Shown here in pieces: positions 1 through 11,420 of a stretch of 64,000 bases of DNA. Position 1 is the stretch's first letter. Each line of letters begins with the position of its first letter. The stretch is from Blasia pusilla (Eukaryota; Marchantiophyta; Marchantiopsida; Blasiales). Position numbers and translations under genes: made by a program. The notes under the pieces were generated by a model, which worked only from the letters and a program-made list of their open reading frames with translations, had not been told where the DNA came from and did no database searches. The DNA lies in NCBI GenBank assembly GCA_050084515.1, contig CM114274.1, positions 23,312,001 through 23,376,000 of the forward strand. Direction: 5' to 3'.

Positions 1-1469
1 TATCCAAATTCCACTCTACTTGGGAACTCTTGAGCAAGTATGTAAGCATATCTTCCCTCCAACCAGCCACAATGTATGCCCCAACAACTCAACCTAAATT
101 ATCCGCACTACTCAATCTCTATACTCAATTGGCAAGATCATGCAAACATGCATGATACCACTCTTTAGGTATTATACACAAAAACATGCCCCTAACTACA
201 TCTATTGCTTATGTGCCTTATATTCTGTAAGTTATCAAGAGGACATCATGTGAGTCCCTTGAAAAAAGGAGCTTGCTCACGATCTATGACTACAATAAGC
301 AACCGCCTCCACCCCAAAACCCAAAAAATGAGCAGGGATGTTGGGACTAACCTTTAAAATACGTTACATATGCTACTATCGTGGTTATTTGATTGAAGTT
401 GTGCTATGGTTTAGAATCGTTCTATGCGAACACTTTTAGACTTGAAGGATGGGAAGTCCTATATTTACAATGTGAGCAAATTTCAATCAAGCACCCAATA
501 TTGGCCATTTATGCAACTTCCAAATGGAAAACACACCATGAATATCATAGGCAATTAGAGTGAGTAATTGGTATGATAACAATCATTTAACACTTACCAA
601 AAAGATTTCCAGTTTAGGTTTCGAGATTTGAGGTAGAAACTTTCGACCAAAAGAATTTCAATTTCAATTGGCAATTTAGATGAAAAACTTGCTGGCACAA
701 CAAAGACTACATTAACCAATCCCATATTAATTAAATCCAAGGTACTACTAGAGGAATAGTTTTTAGCACAAAATATGATATACGAACTTTCCTTGGAGTG
801 GATATATGCCAAACTGTAATTTCTATTCCTATTTTGTCTTGAAACAAAGTCGATTTTGCTAAAAGCACAATGATTAAAGAATTGCCATGCAAAGTCTACA
901 CTTCTAGCTTCAACCTTCCTTACTAAAAAATAGAATTTACTTCACGAGATGAACATTTATCACATTCCGCTTGATCTGGTGAAAGGGTTACCAACTTCTC
1001 TTTTCACCCCGTTGGAAAGTTACTTTGCGCGCCGATAATCCTCCATCAATTAGCTCAAGTGCTTTCTAGAAGATGGGAAAGGGTAATGAAAAGGGACTAA
1101 TAGAAGTTTCGGAAAAAGAATTCCGAAATTAAATTAACCCGTACTAGTAGATCCCATAATGATAAACTTACTATCGAAAAATAAAGGAATAATTATCTCT
1201 TATCTCTTTCCTTTACTGCTCGTGTCCCAAGATTATAGAAATAGTGTAAAGAAATAAGCAATCATAATATACAAGTTTAATGATAAGGCTTTCATCTCAG
1301 CCGAACAGCTCTTCCCTAGATGAAAGTTTCATCTTACCAAAAAGCGGAAGCATTTTAAATTAAGAAAACGCCCCTTATTAGGATTTGCTTTCCATTCAGG
1401 TTTATTTATAGCCCACGGGGTCAGAACAAGTTCTGGTTCGATAGTAGCTTCACAGGGCGCAAAATACTT

Positions 1470-1486
1470 ACCCTAAACCCTAAACC
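1470..1486 (-). promoter_or_regulatory. Double telobox-like motif
   Basis: The plus strand reads accctaaaccctaaacc, two overlapping copies of the plant telobox (AAACCCTAA). In plants this element is common in promoters of housekeeping and translation genes. No gene starts near it here, so it may be incidental or an interstitial telomere-like repeat. The function is inference. Confidence 0.35.
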
Positions 1487-2139
1487 AAGGCATACTCCAT
1501 TAGCACCAGTGACCCACTCCTCTTTTAATTCTTCAGATCTTTACCAAATTACAAATTGAACCACAATCTCAAGGTCAAACCACAATCCATTTGTACACAA
1601 CCATCACATCAAATGAGTGGTCTTCGAACTCCCCATTTTCTTTTTAATCATTCTTGAAATGCTCTCATCACAGAAACAAGAGTGAATAAAATAATTCAAC
1701 TTGGCATCAAATTCCATCTGCGATTATTTATGATCACCCAAAATTGTTTCATACTATTCGGGCTTCCTCTGCCAGGGTTAACACCACCAAAGACATGAGG
1801 AAAATCTACTAGTTTTGGAAGGGGACCAGAACTCTGGCACACCATACCTACTTACAACTGACGCTGACTAACTATTCATGAACTCCCCATGCATTTTCAC
1901 AAAAACTTCCAACAACATCTCGATCATCAGACTATCCGGAAGATCATCAATCTACAACATTCAGGTGTCTATAAAATTCAGTCTAGTTCTTTACCCTCCT
2001 TGCGTTTGACAAACATACTGATCCTTCCACTCCATCAGAATGCTTGACAATTCCTCAACATGATATGGACACTTCAATGAGAAATTTTCCCGTGAAATCG
2101 ACCACTAACCACCATGCCTTCTTCTTAAGAACAAACCAG

Positions 2140-2172
2140 TGTGACTGGTCTTAGTAACTAAGACCAGTCACA
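2140..2172. repeat. Perfect 16-bp inverted repeat with one-base centre
   Basis: The arms 2140-2155 and 2157-2172 are exact reverse complements (tgtgactggtcttagt) around a single A. It lies about 1 kb past the AP2M stop codon. It could be a cruciform or hairpin, or the remnant of a small foldback element. No longer terminal repeats flank it. Confidence 0.7.
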
Positions 2173-3225
2173 AAGGATTTCCAAGATTAGTTGAAGTAAT
2201 TGTGGTGGGATACAATTGTAAATTCCCCTAGTTGTAAAAGAAAATAGCACAAAATATAAAATGGGCGAATAAAAGCAAGATATGACTCACACTGGGTTTC
2301 TCTAGTATGCATCTCACAGCCAGTAACAATCAGAAGTGTATTAAGCTTCCCCCATCTTTGACCCTTCTAAGCTTGATTTCTGCAATACTATTACGGCCAA
2401 ATCCAAGCACCTATTCTACCTGATTACAACTAACCTTCCACATAGATGGCCAACACCACCCACTTAGATAATGATTCTTGTATCTTACAGAATTCCCTAT
2501 TTAAACCAGGGTGACACCTCAACACAATCCTACACGTAGTTGCAAATGGGGATAAAACTAATGAAGACAAAAATCTGATTGCTAAATCAAGCATGACCCT
2601 ATTCAGTGAGCTGGAATCACCGAACAGTTCCAAGGGTTCAGGCTCCTTGTGTGTAACTCTGCAACACTAGAAATTAAGCAGAAAATAAAATGACTAATCC
2701 AAGTGACCCGCTGTCACAAATAATTTAGAGAATACTTTAATCTATACTGAAACCCCTTCAGTGGCAGTAGCCACAGACAATACAGATAACCATGTAAAGT
2801 CTGCCTTCCCATCATCGACAGGGAATGTACTGTCTAAAAAATAACCCTCCCCTACATTAGGCTCATTCACCACTTATACTCAGCCAGTCCATGTGCTCGT
2901 CCTCAATCCTTTTGTTTTGTAAAGGGTATGGATCTCTTCGTCTCTTCACTTACCCAACAGCGACATACTGTGTTGGTGATGGAAAGGAGAACTCTTGGTC
3001 ATCGTTTAAAATACATGTGCATCCTTTTACAAAGTTCCCCTTATTTGTGCATTATTATTCCTACCCCTGCACCTACACAAAAGGTGTAAAGGGAAATGAC
3101 CTGAGGTGAAACACAAGGTTGTACAAAGAGAAACCCCCAAAGAGTGAGCTCAGCTCACGAAGAATGCTTGCACCTACACTAAATGTTGCGCTTCATTCTA
3201 GACCTACACAATGATCCCGAAATTG

Positions 3226-6200
3226 TCAGCAACGAATTTCGTAGGATCCAGCTTTAGTAATGTATCGCACCCACTCAACTGTACTGTAACCGCTCTTTTC
3301 CCAAACCTGTTTCAAAATGTCCCAATTGTCAGTTCTAATCATACATATGTTCATAAAGTTCCAAAATGTTCGCATAGACACGCAATGCCCTGTAAAGATT
3401 CTAGCCACCAAAATTGAAAGAAATATCAGCTCCATTTCAATCATGATGAAAAGTTCCTTCACAGTCCATAAATATCAAAGGTTTACCACACAATTGTGAA
3501 CACTTGATTACCTTTAAAAACCTTACTCTTAAACCAGAAGCTGTAAACATTGGCACCTGTGTATCATAAAGCACAAACCAAGCATAAATTAGCAAACCTT
3601 GATGATGGTCTACATATATGGGAAAGTGAGGAAGATTTTTCTCCCGATAAATTCTACTGGCCCTTCCAGGTTCATTCATTGAGTACATAGTAACGGATAC
3701 AACAAAACCCTCCAAGAAGGCCAATGCATTAGTCACAATACCTGGAACTCCATTTGGATTGGAGGCCGGGTCCAGGACTTTTTCTCAACCATTGTTGATA
3801 TAAGCTCAACCTCTGCACTCATTGTCAGCTCAGTCTGACCTCCCGGGAACTTCCTCACTCTACAAGACAACAAATACGTTATGTTCAACACAACACTGCT
3901 TATTGACTATTTTCCATACAAATTGTGATTGTAAATCTGCACCATAAGTCTAATCCAAAAAAAATTGAAAAATCCACAAAGTGCAGACTGGTGGGGGGGG
4001 GTAATGTCAATATCTGCACTGCATACAAAGGCACTGCTAAGTCCCACAGTTTTGGTAAGAGCATACTTCCAAACAAGGCAGTCCAAGGCAGCATTGTATT
4101 TAGCACGACCAGCTGTCACTTGAAAGTTTGCCTTTGCAGTGTGCTTGGGGACGGGGACCTTCACTACCACGCCTAAGGCAAACATTTTGGCCCCGAACAA
4201 ACTCTTCACCTGCAACCATGATAGAGTAAGAGAAACGTCTTGTAAAACGAGCATCAGTCTCTCCTCCAACTAAACTGTGAGCATGATGTAACATCTTGAA
4301 GTAACCGAGGTGCTATGGACGTGCTACTTCAAAACTAGGAAGTTGCTCTCTAGCACAGAATGTTGCATACAGTCAGATTCCAAAGAAAGACCTGGTGAAC
4401 ATTAAGTTGCAAGGCTGACACATATGTTCCCACTTACAAACAAAGACAAGGGAAGTTATGGTGTATTATTATGGAAACCAGTTCATACTTGACAGAAGAG
4501 TCCTTTTACAAAGTCACAAGCATCATGGAATGCATTTTGAAGATGTGCATGCTGACCTTCACATTGACCTCCATGCGGGTTCGACCAAGTTCCTTGATAC
4601 TAGGAAGAACTCGAAATGGGAGACTGATTCCTTCGGTGATACGATATCTGCAAAATAAGCAAAACAGGACAGTACCTTTTATCAGCCCAACTCACTATTG
4701 CGACTGTTACAGCAGCAGACAGTCAAGCACATACACATATCTAAAAGCAATCAAATAGAGCCATTACTTGTAAATCAAGGGAATTTCTCAAAAAAGCTCT
4801 CAATCATACTCTTTTATAGACCATACAACTATAAAATGTTTGAATTCATTACATGGGCTCATGACATTTGAATATAAGTGTTAGAGAACTCACTTCATTA
4901 ATTCAAACTCTCCATCAGGTGGAACAAAGCTCACAGTCTTCTCTGTGTTGAATCGTGTAAGATTGACACATTGGTGAAATGTGACATCATCCAGTTCAAT
5001 TGTTTTGCCACTGCCAAAACAAGTAAATAAATAAAGAAATATGCAGGAAATGAAGATTATTATTTTAACATCTATCCACTAATTAAGGTCTTCTTTAATT
5101 TACCAAGAACTCTATCTTGCATCAACATGCTGGCTTTTGAACAAAAAAATGATGACATCAATCCACAGAATAATAAGAGTCATACATGCAGAATTGGGGG
5201 ACTAGTATTACCTTCTTGAAGGTCGAGCCTTAGCCTGCGCCTCTCTTTCTAGACCAATTTTATCATTGAGTCCAAGCTTCAGATCCGGCATGCCCGACAA
5301 AAAGCACTTCATGAGAATCTTCCCAGTCACATCACATCGGAGAGTATTCCCTGCAAATTCACCCCTTCATGAGAAACACATGCTTACGACTCTTAAAGGA
5401 CTCCATGGTAGTACTTTTGTAGGTGAATCATGGAACCTCTATCATAAGGTTGTTTTTCACATAGTTACACTTTAAACTCATTAACAATCGGTTTATGCCA
5501 AGAAATTCCAAGTACAGGTGAATGAACATGAGACTCACCTTTTTGAGACATGAGGAGATTCACACTTTCAACAATGTCAAGGAAAACCTGCACCAAAAAA
5601 TTGTCAAATAAGCAAGAGTTTGTCAATCACTCAAAAAGTCCATAATTATTCCATTACCATGAGTAGTAGACATTCCAAAAACAGGTCAGCCATAGTCACT
5701 ATGATACCTCATTTTTCTTGTAAACAAGACCCTCTCGCCTCCATCCAACAGCTCCAGTGACTTGCAATGTGGCATTTGCTGGTGGTCGCATGTCCTGGGG
5801 CTGTAAGGGCAGAACACCATGAACAATCTAATTCGAGTCCTCTAAATGGTGTAGCAACTGTAAAATAACCAAGCAACCCTTTAAACATTCCTGTACAATG
5901 AAAAAATCAACTCTAGAATACAATTACAATCACAGTAAACCTTAGAAGTAAAAGAAGTGTAATGGAAAATTTAGGATGGCTCAGCCACAGGAGAATCCAT
6001 AAGACGAAACAGTTTAGTACACCTTCCAATTGATGAAAACAAAGGAATTAAATCCAACCAGACTGAGAAGCAGAGTTACAACAGCTGAGTCAAGTTGGAA
6101 ACCCTTCGACCAACCAATGTGAGCTTCTTGTAACCCTCAGCACTACAAATCTGATCATCAACCTGAGCAATGCGACACAAAGATGAACTCTAACCTTTGA

Positions 6201-9200
6201 TGAAAAGGGTGATCGAACTCCTTCTTGAGTGATGTACAACTTTAGGATTTCTGGTGATAAGTTTTGTGGATATCCAAAGTCCATAATCTCTGGGAAACCA
6301 GAAGTATTGTGAGTGATAGAACGACTGTCCACCAACAACAATGAAGTTCAGGAATAAAAAGAGTACTTGCACAAATTCCAATCAAACGCACAAGCATAAT
6401 ATACTAGAGCCAAAAAAATGGAACCATACGCTCTAATATAGTTGTATCCAAATACAGCTTCAATTCACAGTTTGGGTTTGGGGTATTCAAGCTTCTCACC
6501 ACAGTTGACCAGTATACTTAGTAAATAGGGAGAACCCCGTTATGAATGGATTATCAGTAGCTTAGTGGAGCAGTCCAACTCTCTTTGACCTTACATACTA
6601 AATTTCATGAGTGAAAGCCATTAGGAAGTTGATGTATTCTCTTAGAACAAGATCTTTGAGCTTCCTCTCTATTGAGCTTACATACCATCCAAAAGCTCGT
6701 AGATAAGCACAAAATTATTCCGAATGGCATCTTCATCAAATGCGCCTCCGAAATACGACTTGAACAGAGCTACTGCCTGTCTCATGAGAGTCCCGTACAA
6801 ATAGTTTTGGAATGTTAGCTCTACATGTACTCCTTAAATAGAATTCAAGTCTAAAATTGAGTTTGAGCCAAACCAGGACATAGGATAAACATTTCCTACC
6901 ATGTCCATAGATACAAAACAACTTTACAATTTGTCTCCTTACTAGGCTTATGTAACTTCACTATGGAAACAGTAGACTGATTCAAGATAAGAGGAACTGG
7001 AAAGCATGAACAAGAACAACATCAAGGTAAAGATAAGATAAATCCCTTGGTGTGATCTGAGAGCTAGATTGCCAACCAATGCAACCATGCTCTCGCTGAT
7101 TACTTTTGAAGTCCTACGTGAAAGACATTTTGAGGTACCCCTTTCCATAACAAACAAAACTATTGAACTGCCTTTACCAGAGCTATACAAGGTGTTGAAA
7201 TTGCAAGTGTGAGATCAGGAACAGAATTTACTTTTACTTTTTTAATTTTACTCTGAAAAGTTACTTTTATTATCTGTAAGAATCTATTTTAAGGATAGTT
7301 AACTAATCCTTTAGGGTTTCCCAATAGCCTCCTTTAGTCTTGGTTAAAGACCTCTAGGGTTCAAGATAGCCTGGAGCTGCCCTATAAGAACAAGAGGCTT
7401 ACCAGAGTCATCTCATTCTCTTCCCTACTTTTCCCAGCTCCCGCACCTGCAAACTTCCTGAATGCTGCGGCTGAGCTTGGGTGGCTGACCTATTGCGAAT
7501 GAAGGAGTTGATGTTTTTAAGGATCTACTGCTGGAGGAGATAGTGTGCTGCCTGAAGAGGCATCAATAGTGTAGAGAGTCTTTTCTTCCTATAAGGAGGA
7601 AGTCTATGGGCACTAGATCAATCAGATCTCTCCTGTAATGTTTTGTAAGTACAAAGTTTCTTTTTCTTATTTGACATCTGTGAAGCTATTCCATGAATCT
7701 GTAATCTGCTGTGACTTCTTGGAACTTGGAGAAAAAAATTATCTCTGTCATCACAGTCGGTATTTGTTTGGTTCTCATTTTGTATGGGTAGTCACAAGCT
7801 AGCAATGGAAAACTAACGATTAACCAAAAACAGGAAGGATCCAGAGAGGCACATTAAAGGGCAAACCCAGACTCCCACTTGAATGGGAAAATCTACAATT
7901 AGAGGTTTACAATCACTTCACAACACAAGGTCCACACCAATACATGTAATTGCACATATTCACAAGTCTGAAGTTTCTTTCCTGAACAAAGATCCAGGCA
8001 GCTTTGAATTACCTCAACAACGAACTTGAATGCACACGCTGCATTAGCATTGCTGCTTACGACTGTGACTATGTAGACATTGCTGATGCGCATATAAAGG
8101 AAAGAGCATCCACCTATTTGACGCACAGGACAAGTTCCAAGGTCCTTTGTCTGCATTATGTGAGTTCGAAATGCATCCACCATATTACCCCTGCAGTACA
8201 AATCGGCACTACAAATCATAACGAGCACAAAGACGTCTCTGAGACCTAATTTAGAACTATCCATTTCACTTTCAGCAAAGCTGCGCATCATTTACCTTTT
8301 AGAAAGAGTGCGGGAGATTAGCAGTTCTTGCTTGGGTGAAATGTCGGATGGTTGCAACTACATTGCTTTAAAGCATACACACATACGCGTAAATCTCTTC
8401 TGAGGCTATTATCTGGAAGGCTCCTGGTTTAGAAATGGCAACACTTGCAGCCGTATTTCTTGAGAAGTTGAGGTACTACAGGCTGGCCAGACACGACATG
8501 AGACTAGCGACTGTCTTAATTTACATTAGTCACCGGGGATCGTTTGCCAAGCAAATTATTTCGGAGGTTCATCTCAGAGCACACTGACCAGCAGAGGAAA
8601 GTCTGAGGCAAAGAAACTGTCCCGGTACTTCCAATCAATCACATAGCACACAGTCTATCATCCGGCGTAGCATTTTTGCAATAGAAGACTCTCTAAATTT
8701 ATAAAGGTCACCGGAGGATGATTCGCAAAGAAAAATCTTTAAGCACGCAGAGAAACGCCAGAAGCAAAGAAATAGTCCAGGTACTTCACCAACGATATAA
8801 CACACAATCTACTATCCACTATAGCACTGTTGCAATAGATGCACTACTAGTTCACGGAGCAGAAGACCTTGTCAATCATTGTAATCACGAGAACTTTGCG
8901 ACAGTGAATTTTTTTCCCCTCGTTTGTGACCTATCACCGTGAGAACATGCCCACACTGAACGGAAACAGACAAGATCCATCGACCGACTCGTACTCTTCT
9001 ATTTCCAAATTGCTATATCTGGCTATCAAGTTATCTCATACTCGCGAGCAACTAGGAGACCAGATCACAAGTGGATCCGGGGGTACCGAGCTGCTGTATT
9101 ACATATACTCGTCAAGGTCAGGACAAGTAGGACCAAAATAATTCAAAGCCTTTTAAAACTTTCATTCCTAACAAACAGGATATATATACCCGACATCATC

Positions 9201-9272
9201 TCGGTAAAGTCGGTTGATGAGGACATCTCCTCTAAGATTCAAAAAATAGATGGCCGAAGCTGCCACCGGCAT
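3226..9272 (-). CDS. AP2M: AP-2 clathrin adaptor complex subunit mu (AP2M), 13 exons
   Basis: This is the medium subunit of the AP-2 adaptor, which selects Tyr-based cargo for clathrin endocytosis at the plasma membrane. Exons on the minus strand, in order: 9272-9190, 8190-8013, 6776-6686, 6289-6195, 5800-5708, 5587-5539, 5350-5212, 5010-4894, 4647-4557, 4209-4067, 3859-3742, 3556-3512, 3306-3226. All have GT-AG borders and join in phase to 440 residues, against 438 in Arabidopsis AP2M. The start ATG gives [20 protein letters not shown], the family N terminus. The longin-like domain (about residues 1-140) includes [11 protein letters not shown], and the mu homology domain (about 170-440) ends in the family tail [15 protein letters not shown]. 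Large introns (notably 6777-8012 and 8191-9189) hold repeats. The gene appears intact, and identity is secure from near-complete match to the known family. Confidence 0.97.
7275..7760 (+). mobile_element. Possible solo LTR in AP2M intron 2
   Basis: A stretch antisense to AP2M, inside the large second intron, has an LTR-like layout. It opens with tgtaagaatctatttt and an A/T-rich leader with ggatagttaactaatcc. It then has a TATAAGAAC box near 7383 and poly-pyrimidine and polyadenylation-like sequence, and closes near tcatcaca. No target duplication is convincing and no second copy is present in the window, so both the identity and the ends are tentative. Confidence 0.25.
8529..8860. repeat. Diverged tandem duplication in AP2M intron 1
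   Basis: Two units are recognisable. The first starts at 8529 with gtcaccggggat and carries gcaaagaaactgtcccggtacttc near 8610. The second starts at 8707 with gtcaccggagga and carries gcaaagaaatagtccaggtacttc near 8762. Both continue into a shared stretch ending near ttgcaatagaagac / ttgcaatagatgc. The period is about 150-180 bp with indels. No coding content is seen. Confidence 0.6.
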
Positions 9273-10072
9273 TTTGCCGAGTTCGAAAGATAAAATAAAG
9301 CAACTCGCTCACTCGCGCATCCTCTCTTGTAACTCCAAATCTCCAGCAGACAATCAATCGCTTTCTCCTGCCCCTATAGATCGATCGATCTGTTGACAGA
9401 TCCGATTTCCTCCTGTCCTTCCTCTGCTGCCCTCAATCGCGTACAGATCGCCCGAGCGCTATCGCCTCGCCTCTCCAGTCCCCGCTCTTTTGCCCGCGGA
9501 GCTAACGGAGACTACCTCTTTCCGTGTCTCGCTCTTTCCGACGGGACCGACCCGAATCAGAGTCAAGACTCCTTTCGTCCCCTAGTACAGGCAGTCCTAC
9601 AGACATAACCAGGGTTTGAAATCCCACCTGCTCGTCTCGTCTCAACCGCGTCCGGTCGTCTCGGACGACAAGACCAGTTAACTCTCCATCCTTAACCAGA
9701 CAAGGCAAGCTTACGCTGCAGAAAGCCCTACAACAGTCAGCCTTCGATTCAGGGTCCTTATTCAGCAGTCCCTCGCCATTCACTTTAATTTTAACTCTCC
9801 GCTTTTAACCAAGGTTTAGATTTAAGGTCCATCCGTGCGTGGAAGCTAAAACAGGCTGTTATCGAGACCATATCTCCTCCATCCAGGATACATTTACCGA
9901 GTCCACAGGGAATTTAAAGGTTGATGCCACGGGCGAACTTGTCACGCGACCTTTCAGCGTTTGTGAGTTGCCTGCTTCCGTTACCCACGAATCCTCCTTC
10001 GCATGGGAGAATTTTTTTTCTTAGAAAAAAAATGAACCTCAATAAATATGCATGAAGCAAGAGTAAAACGGT

Positions 10073-10143
10073 GGGGCATTGCGAGAATCGGACTCGCGGC
10101 CTCTGCACCCAAAGCAAGAATCATACCACTAGACCAAATGCCC
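10073..10143 (-). tRNA. tRNA-Pro (anticodon UGG), possibly degenerate
   Basis: On the minus strand the acceptor arms GGGCATT and AATGCCC pair, followed by discriminator C. The D arm TGGTCTAGTGGTAT and the anticodon loop TTTGGGT with UGG are those of plant tRNA-Pro. Two features are off: the T loop reads TCCGATT rather than TTCGATT, losing the usual T55, and the anticodon stem has a C:A mismatch and G:U pairs. It may be a functional variant or a decaying copy. It lies about 800 bp upstream of the AP2M start. Confidence 0.75.
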
Positions 10144-10609
10144 AGTTTACTATAACGTTTTCCCTCGCAGTTTCTACCACACGTATATACGTATTTTTTT
10201 CTTTTAAATAAGAAAATTCGATGAATAGAAATTGTTTGATATTCATTTAAGAGGGGAGAATATTAGTGCTAGATCCCATTAGACTATTATTGGATAGTGC
10301 TTTTTCAAATTTCTCTCTTATTAATACTTAGTCCTCTAAACCAATATATAATATATCCACTTTATTATAAAATAAACCTTAAAAGAGGACAAAGAAAATA
10401 ACATCTCAAAAGAGGAGTCAAAAAATGCATAAAAGAATGCAAAAAAGAAAATGGCAGCCAGCCAACACAAACACCGACTCGACAAGTTACACGTTTGATA
10501 GCCTGAAACAAATGTGACAAGAACACGAGTGGTTGGTCAGACGTGAATGGACGACGAGGCGAGCGAGCCCCCACCACCTCCGCACGACATATCAATGCCA
10601 AGGCTTATG

Positions 10610-11420
10610 CACATTGTAAGGCCACTGAGATGCATTTCCGAAAATAAGTAGTAACAACATAGAGAGAAGGACTACGGGAAGGGGCAAGGTGATGATTTTC
10701 GAGGGAGTGATGAGCACATGTTTTCAGGAAAGTATCAAAAGACACATGTAAATGACCGAATACTTCCACTGCAAAAGGAATAAATCCATCTGTCACATGT
10801 CTCGCAACATAACTTAACTCCTTGATTCTTGCTGCAGCTTCGGCCGCCAAACCTTTGGTATGTGTGGCTTGACACACCAAATGAGAACATGTTGGATCAG
10901 CAACCACCACATCATCTAGTGTCAGGAATCCACCTCGAGACATAACAAGATCCACTCTCCGACGAGAGGTTGCTTGTGTGGTTGAAGGCAGGACATGGAG
11001 TTGCTCTTGCCCAACGGTGTATCCTACAGTACATGCCACCGATGCTACCGCCTCTCTAATGACATCATGTGTGGCCGTTCATTCTCCACCATGTGCACAT
11101 CAGAGAATATGGACACCCATGGTATCAATGGGATCCCCGCATACACAATTCAACACACCTAACAGAGAAGGATGGGGAAGTCCAAGACGTAATCGCAAAG
11201 CTATCGAGAATATACTTCGAGGAAGAAGAAATGGAAGAATAAGAGGATTTGCAGTAAGCCACGCCCCCGCTCCAGTACCCGTACATAAACGCAGACGAGC
11301 TCGATGAGCGTCAGAGGATGCCTCGGAGAGAATGTTGGAAAAGTGGATTTGATGCAGATTCTCGAAGATATGCTCTTGAAGTCAATCAAGCCCTTCCGTA
11401 ATCAATTGACTGAAAGGGGA
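10610..11420 (-). pseudogene. Retroelement reverse-transcriptase C-terminal tail, relic
   Basis: Reading the minus strand from about 11400 down, broken frames give ARLRLCTGTGAGAWLTANP, then IALRLRLGLPHPSLLG and CVCGDPIDTMGVHIL. An open stretch (11039-10605) follows, with RRRVDLVMSRGGFLTLDDVV, ADPT and finally FIPFAVEVFGHLH. This order (GAGAWL, LRLGLP, CxCG..D..G.H, D..V.DPT, PFA.E.FG) is the tail seen after the RT domain in retroelement-like proteins of lower plants and protists. The RT core is absent. In-frame stops (for instance after HIL) show decay. Family assignment is from memory of the motif order. Confidence 0.55.

Larger units (their letters stand above)
1..3225. other. Non-coding flank downstream of AP2M
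   Basis: I see no reading frame here with recognisable protein content on either strand. The part next to 3226 should hold the AP2M 3' UTR, whose end I cannot place. The rest is AT-rich and unassigned. It contains one telobox-like run and one near-perfect palindrome, listed separately. Confidence 0.6.
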
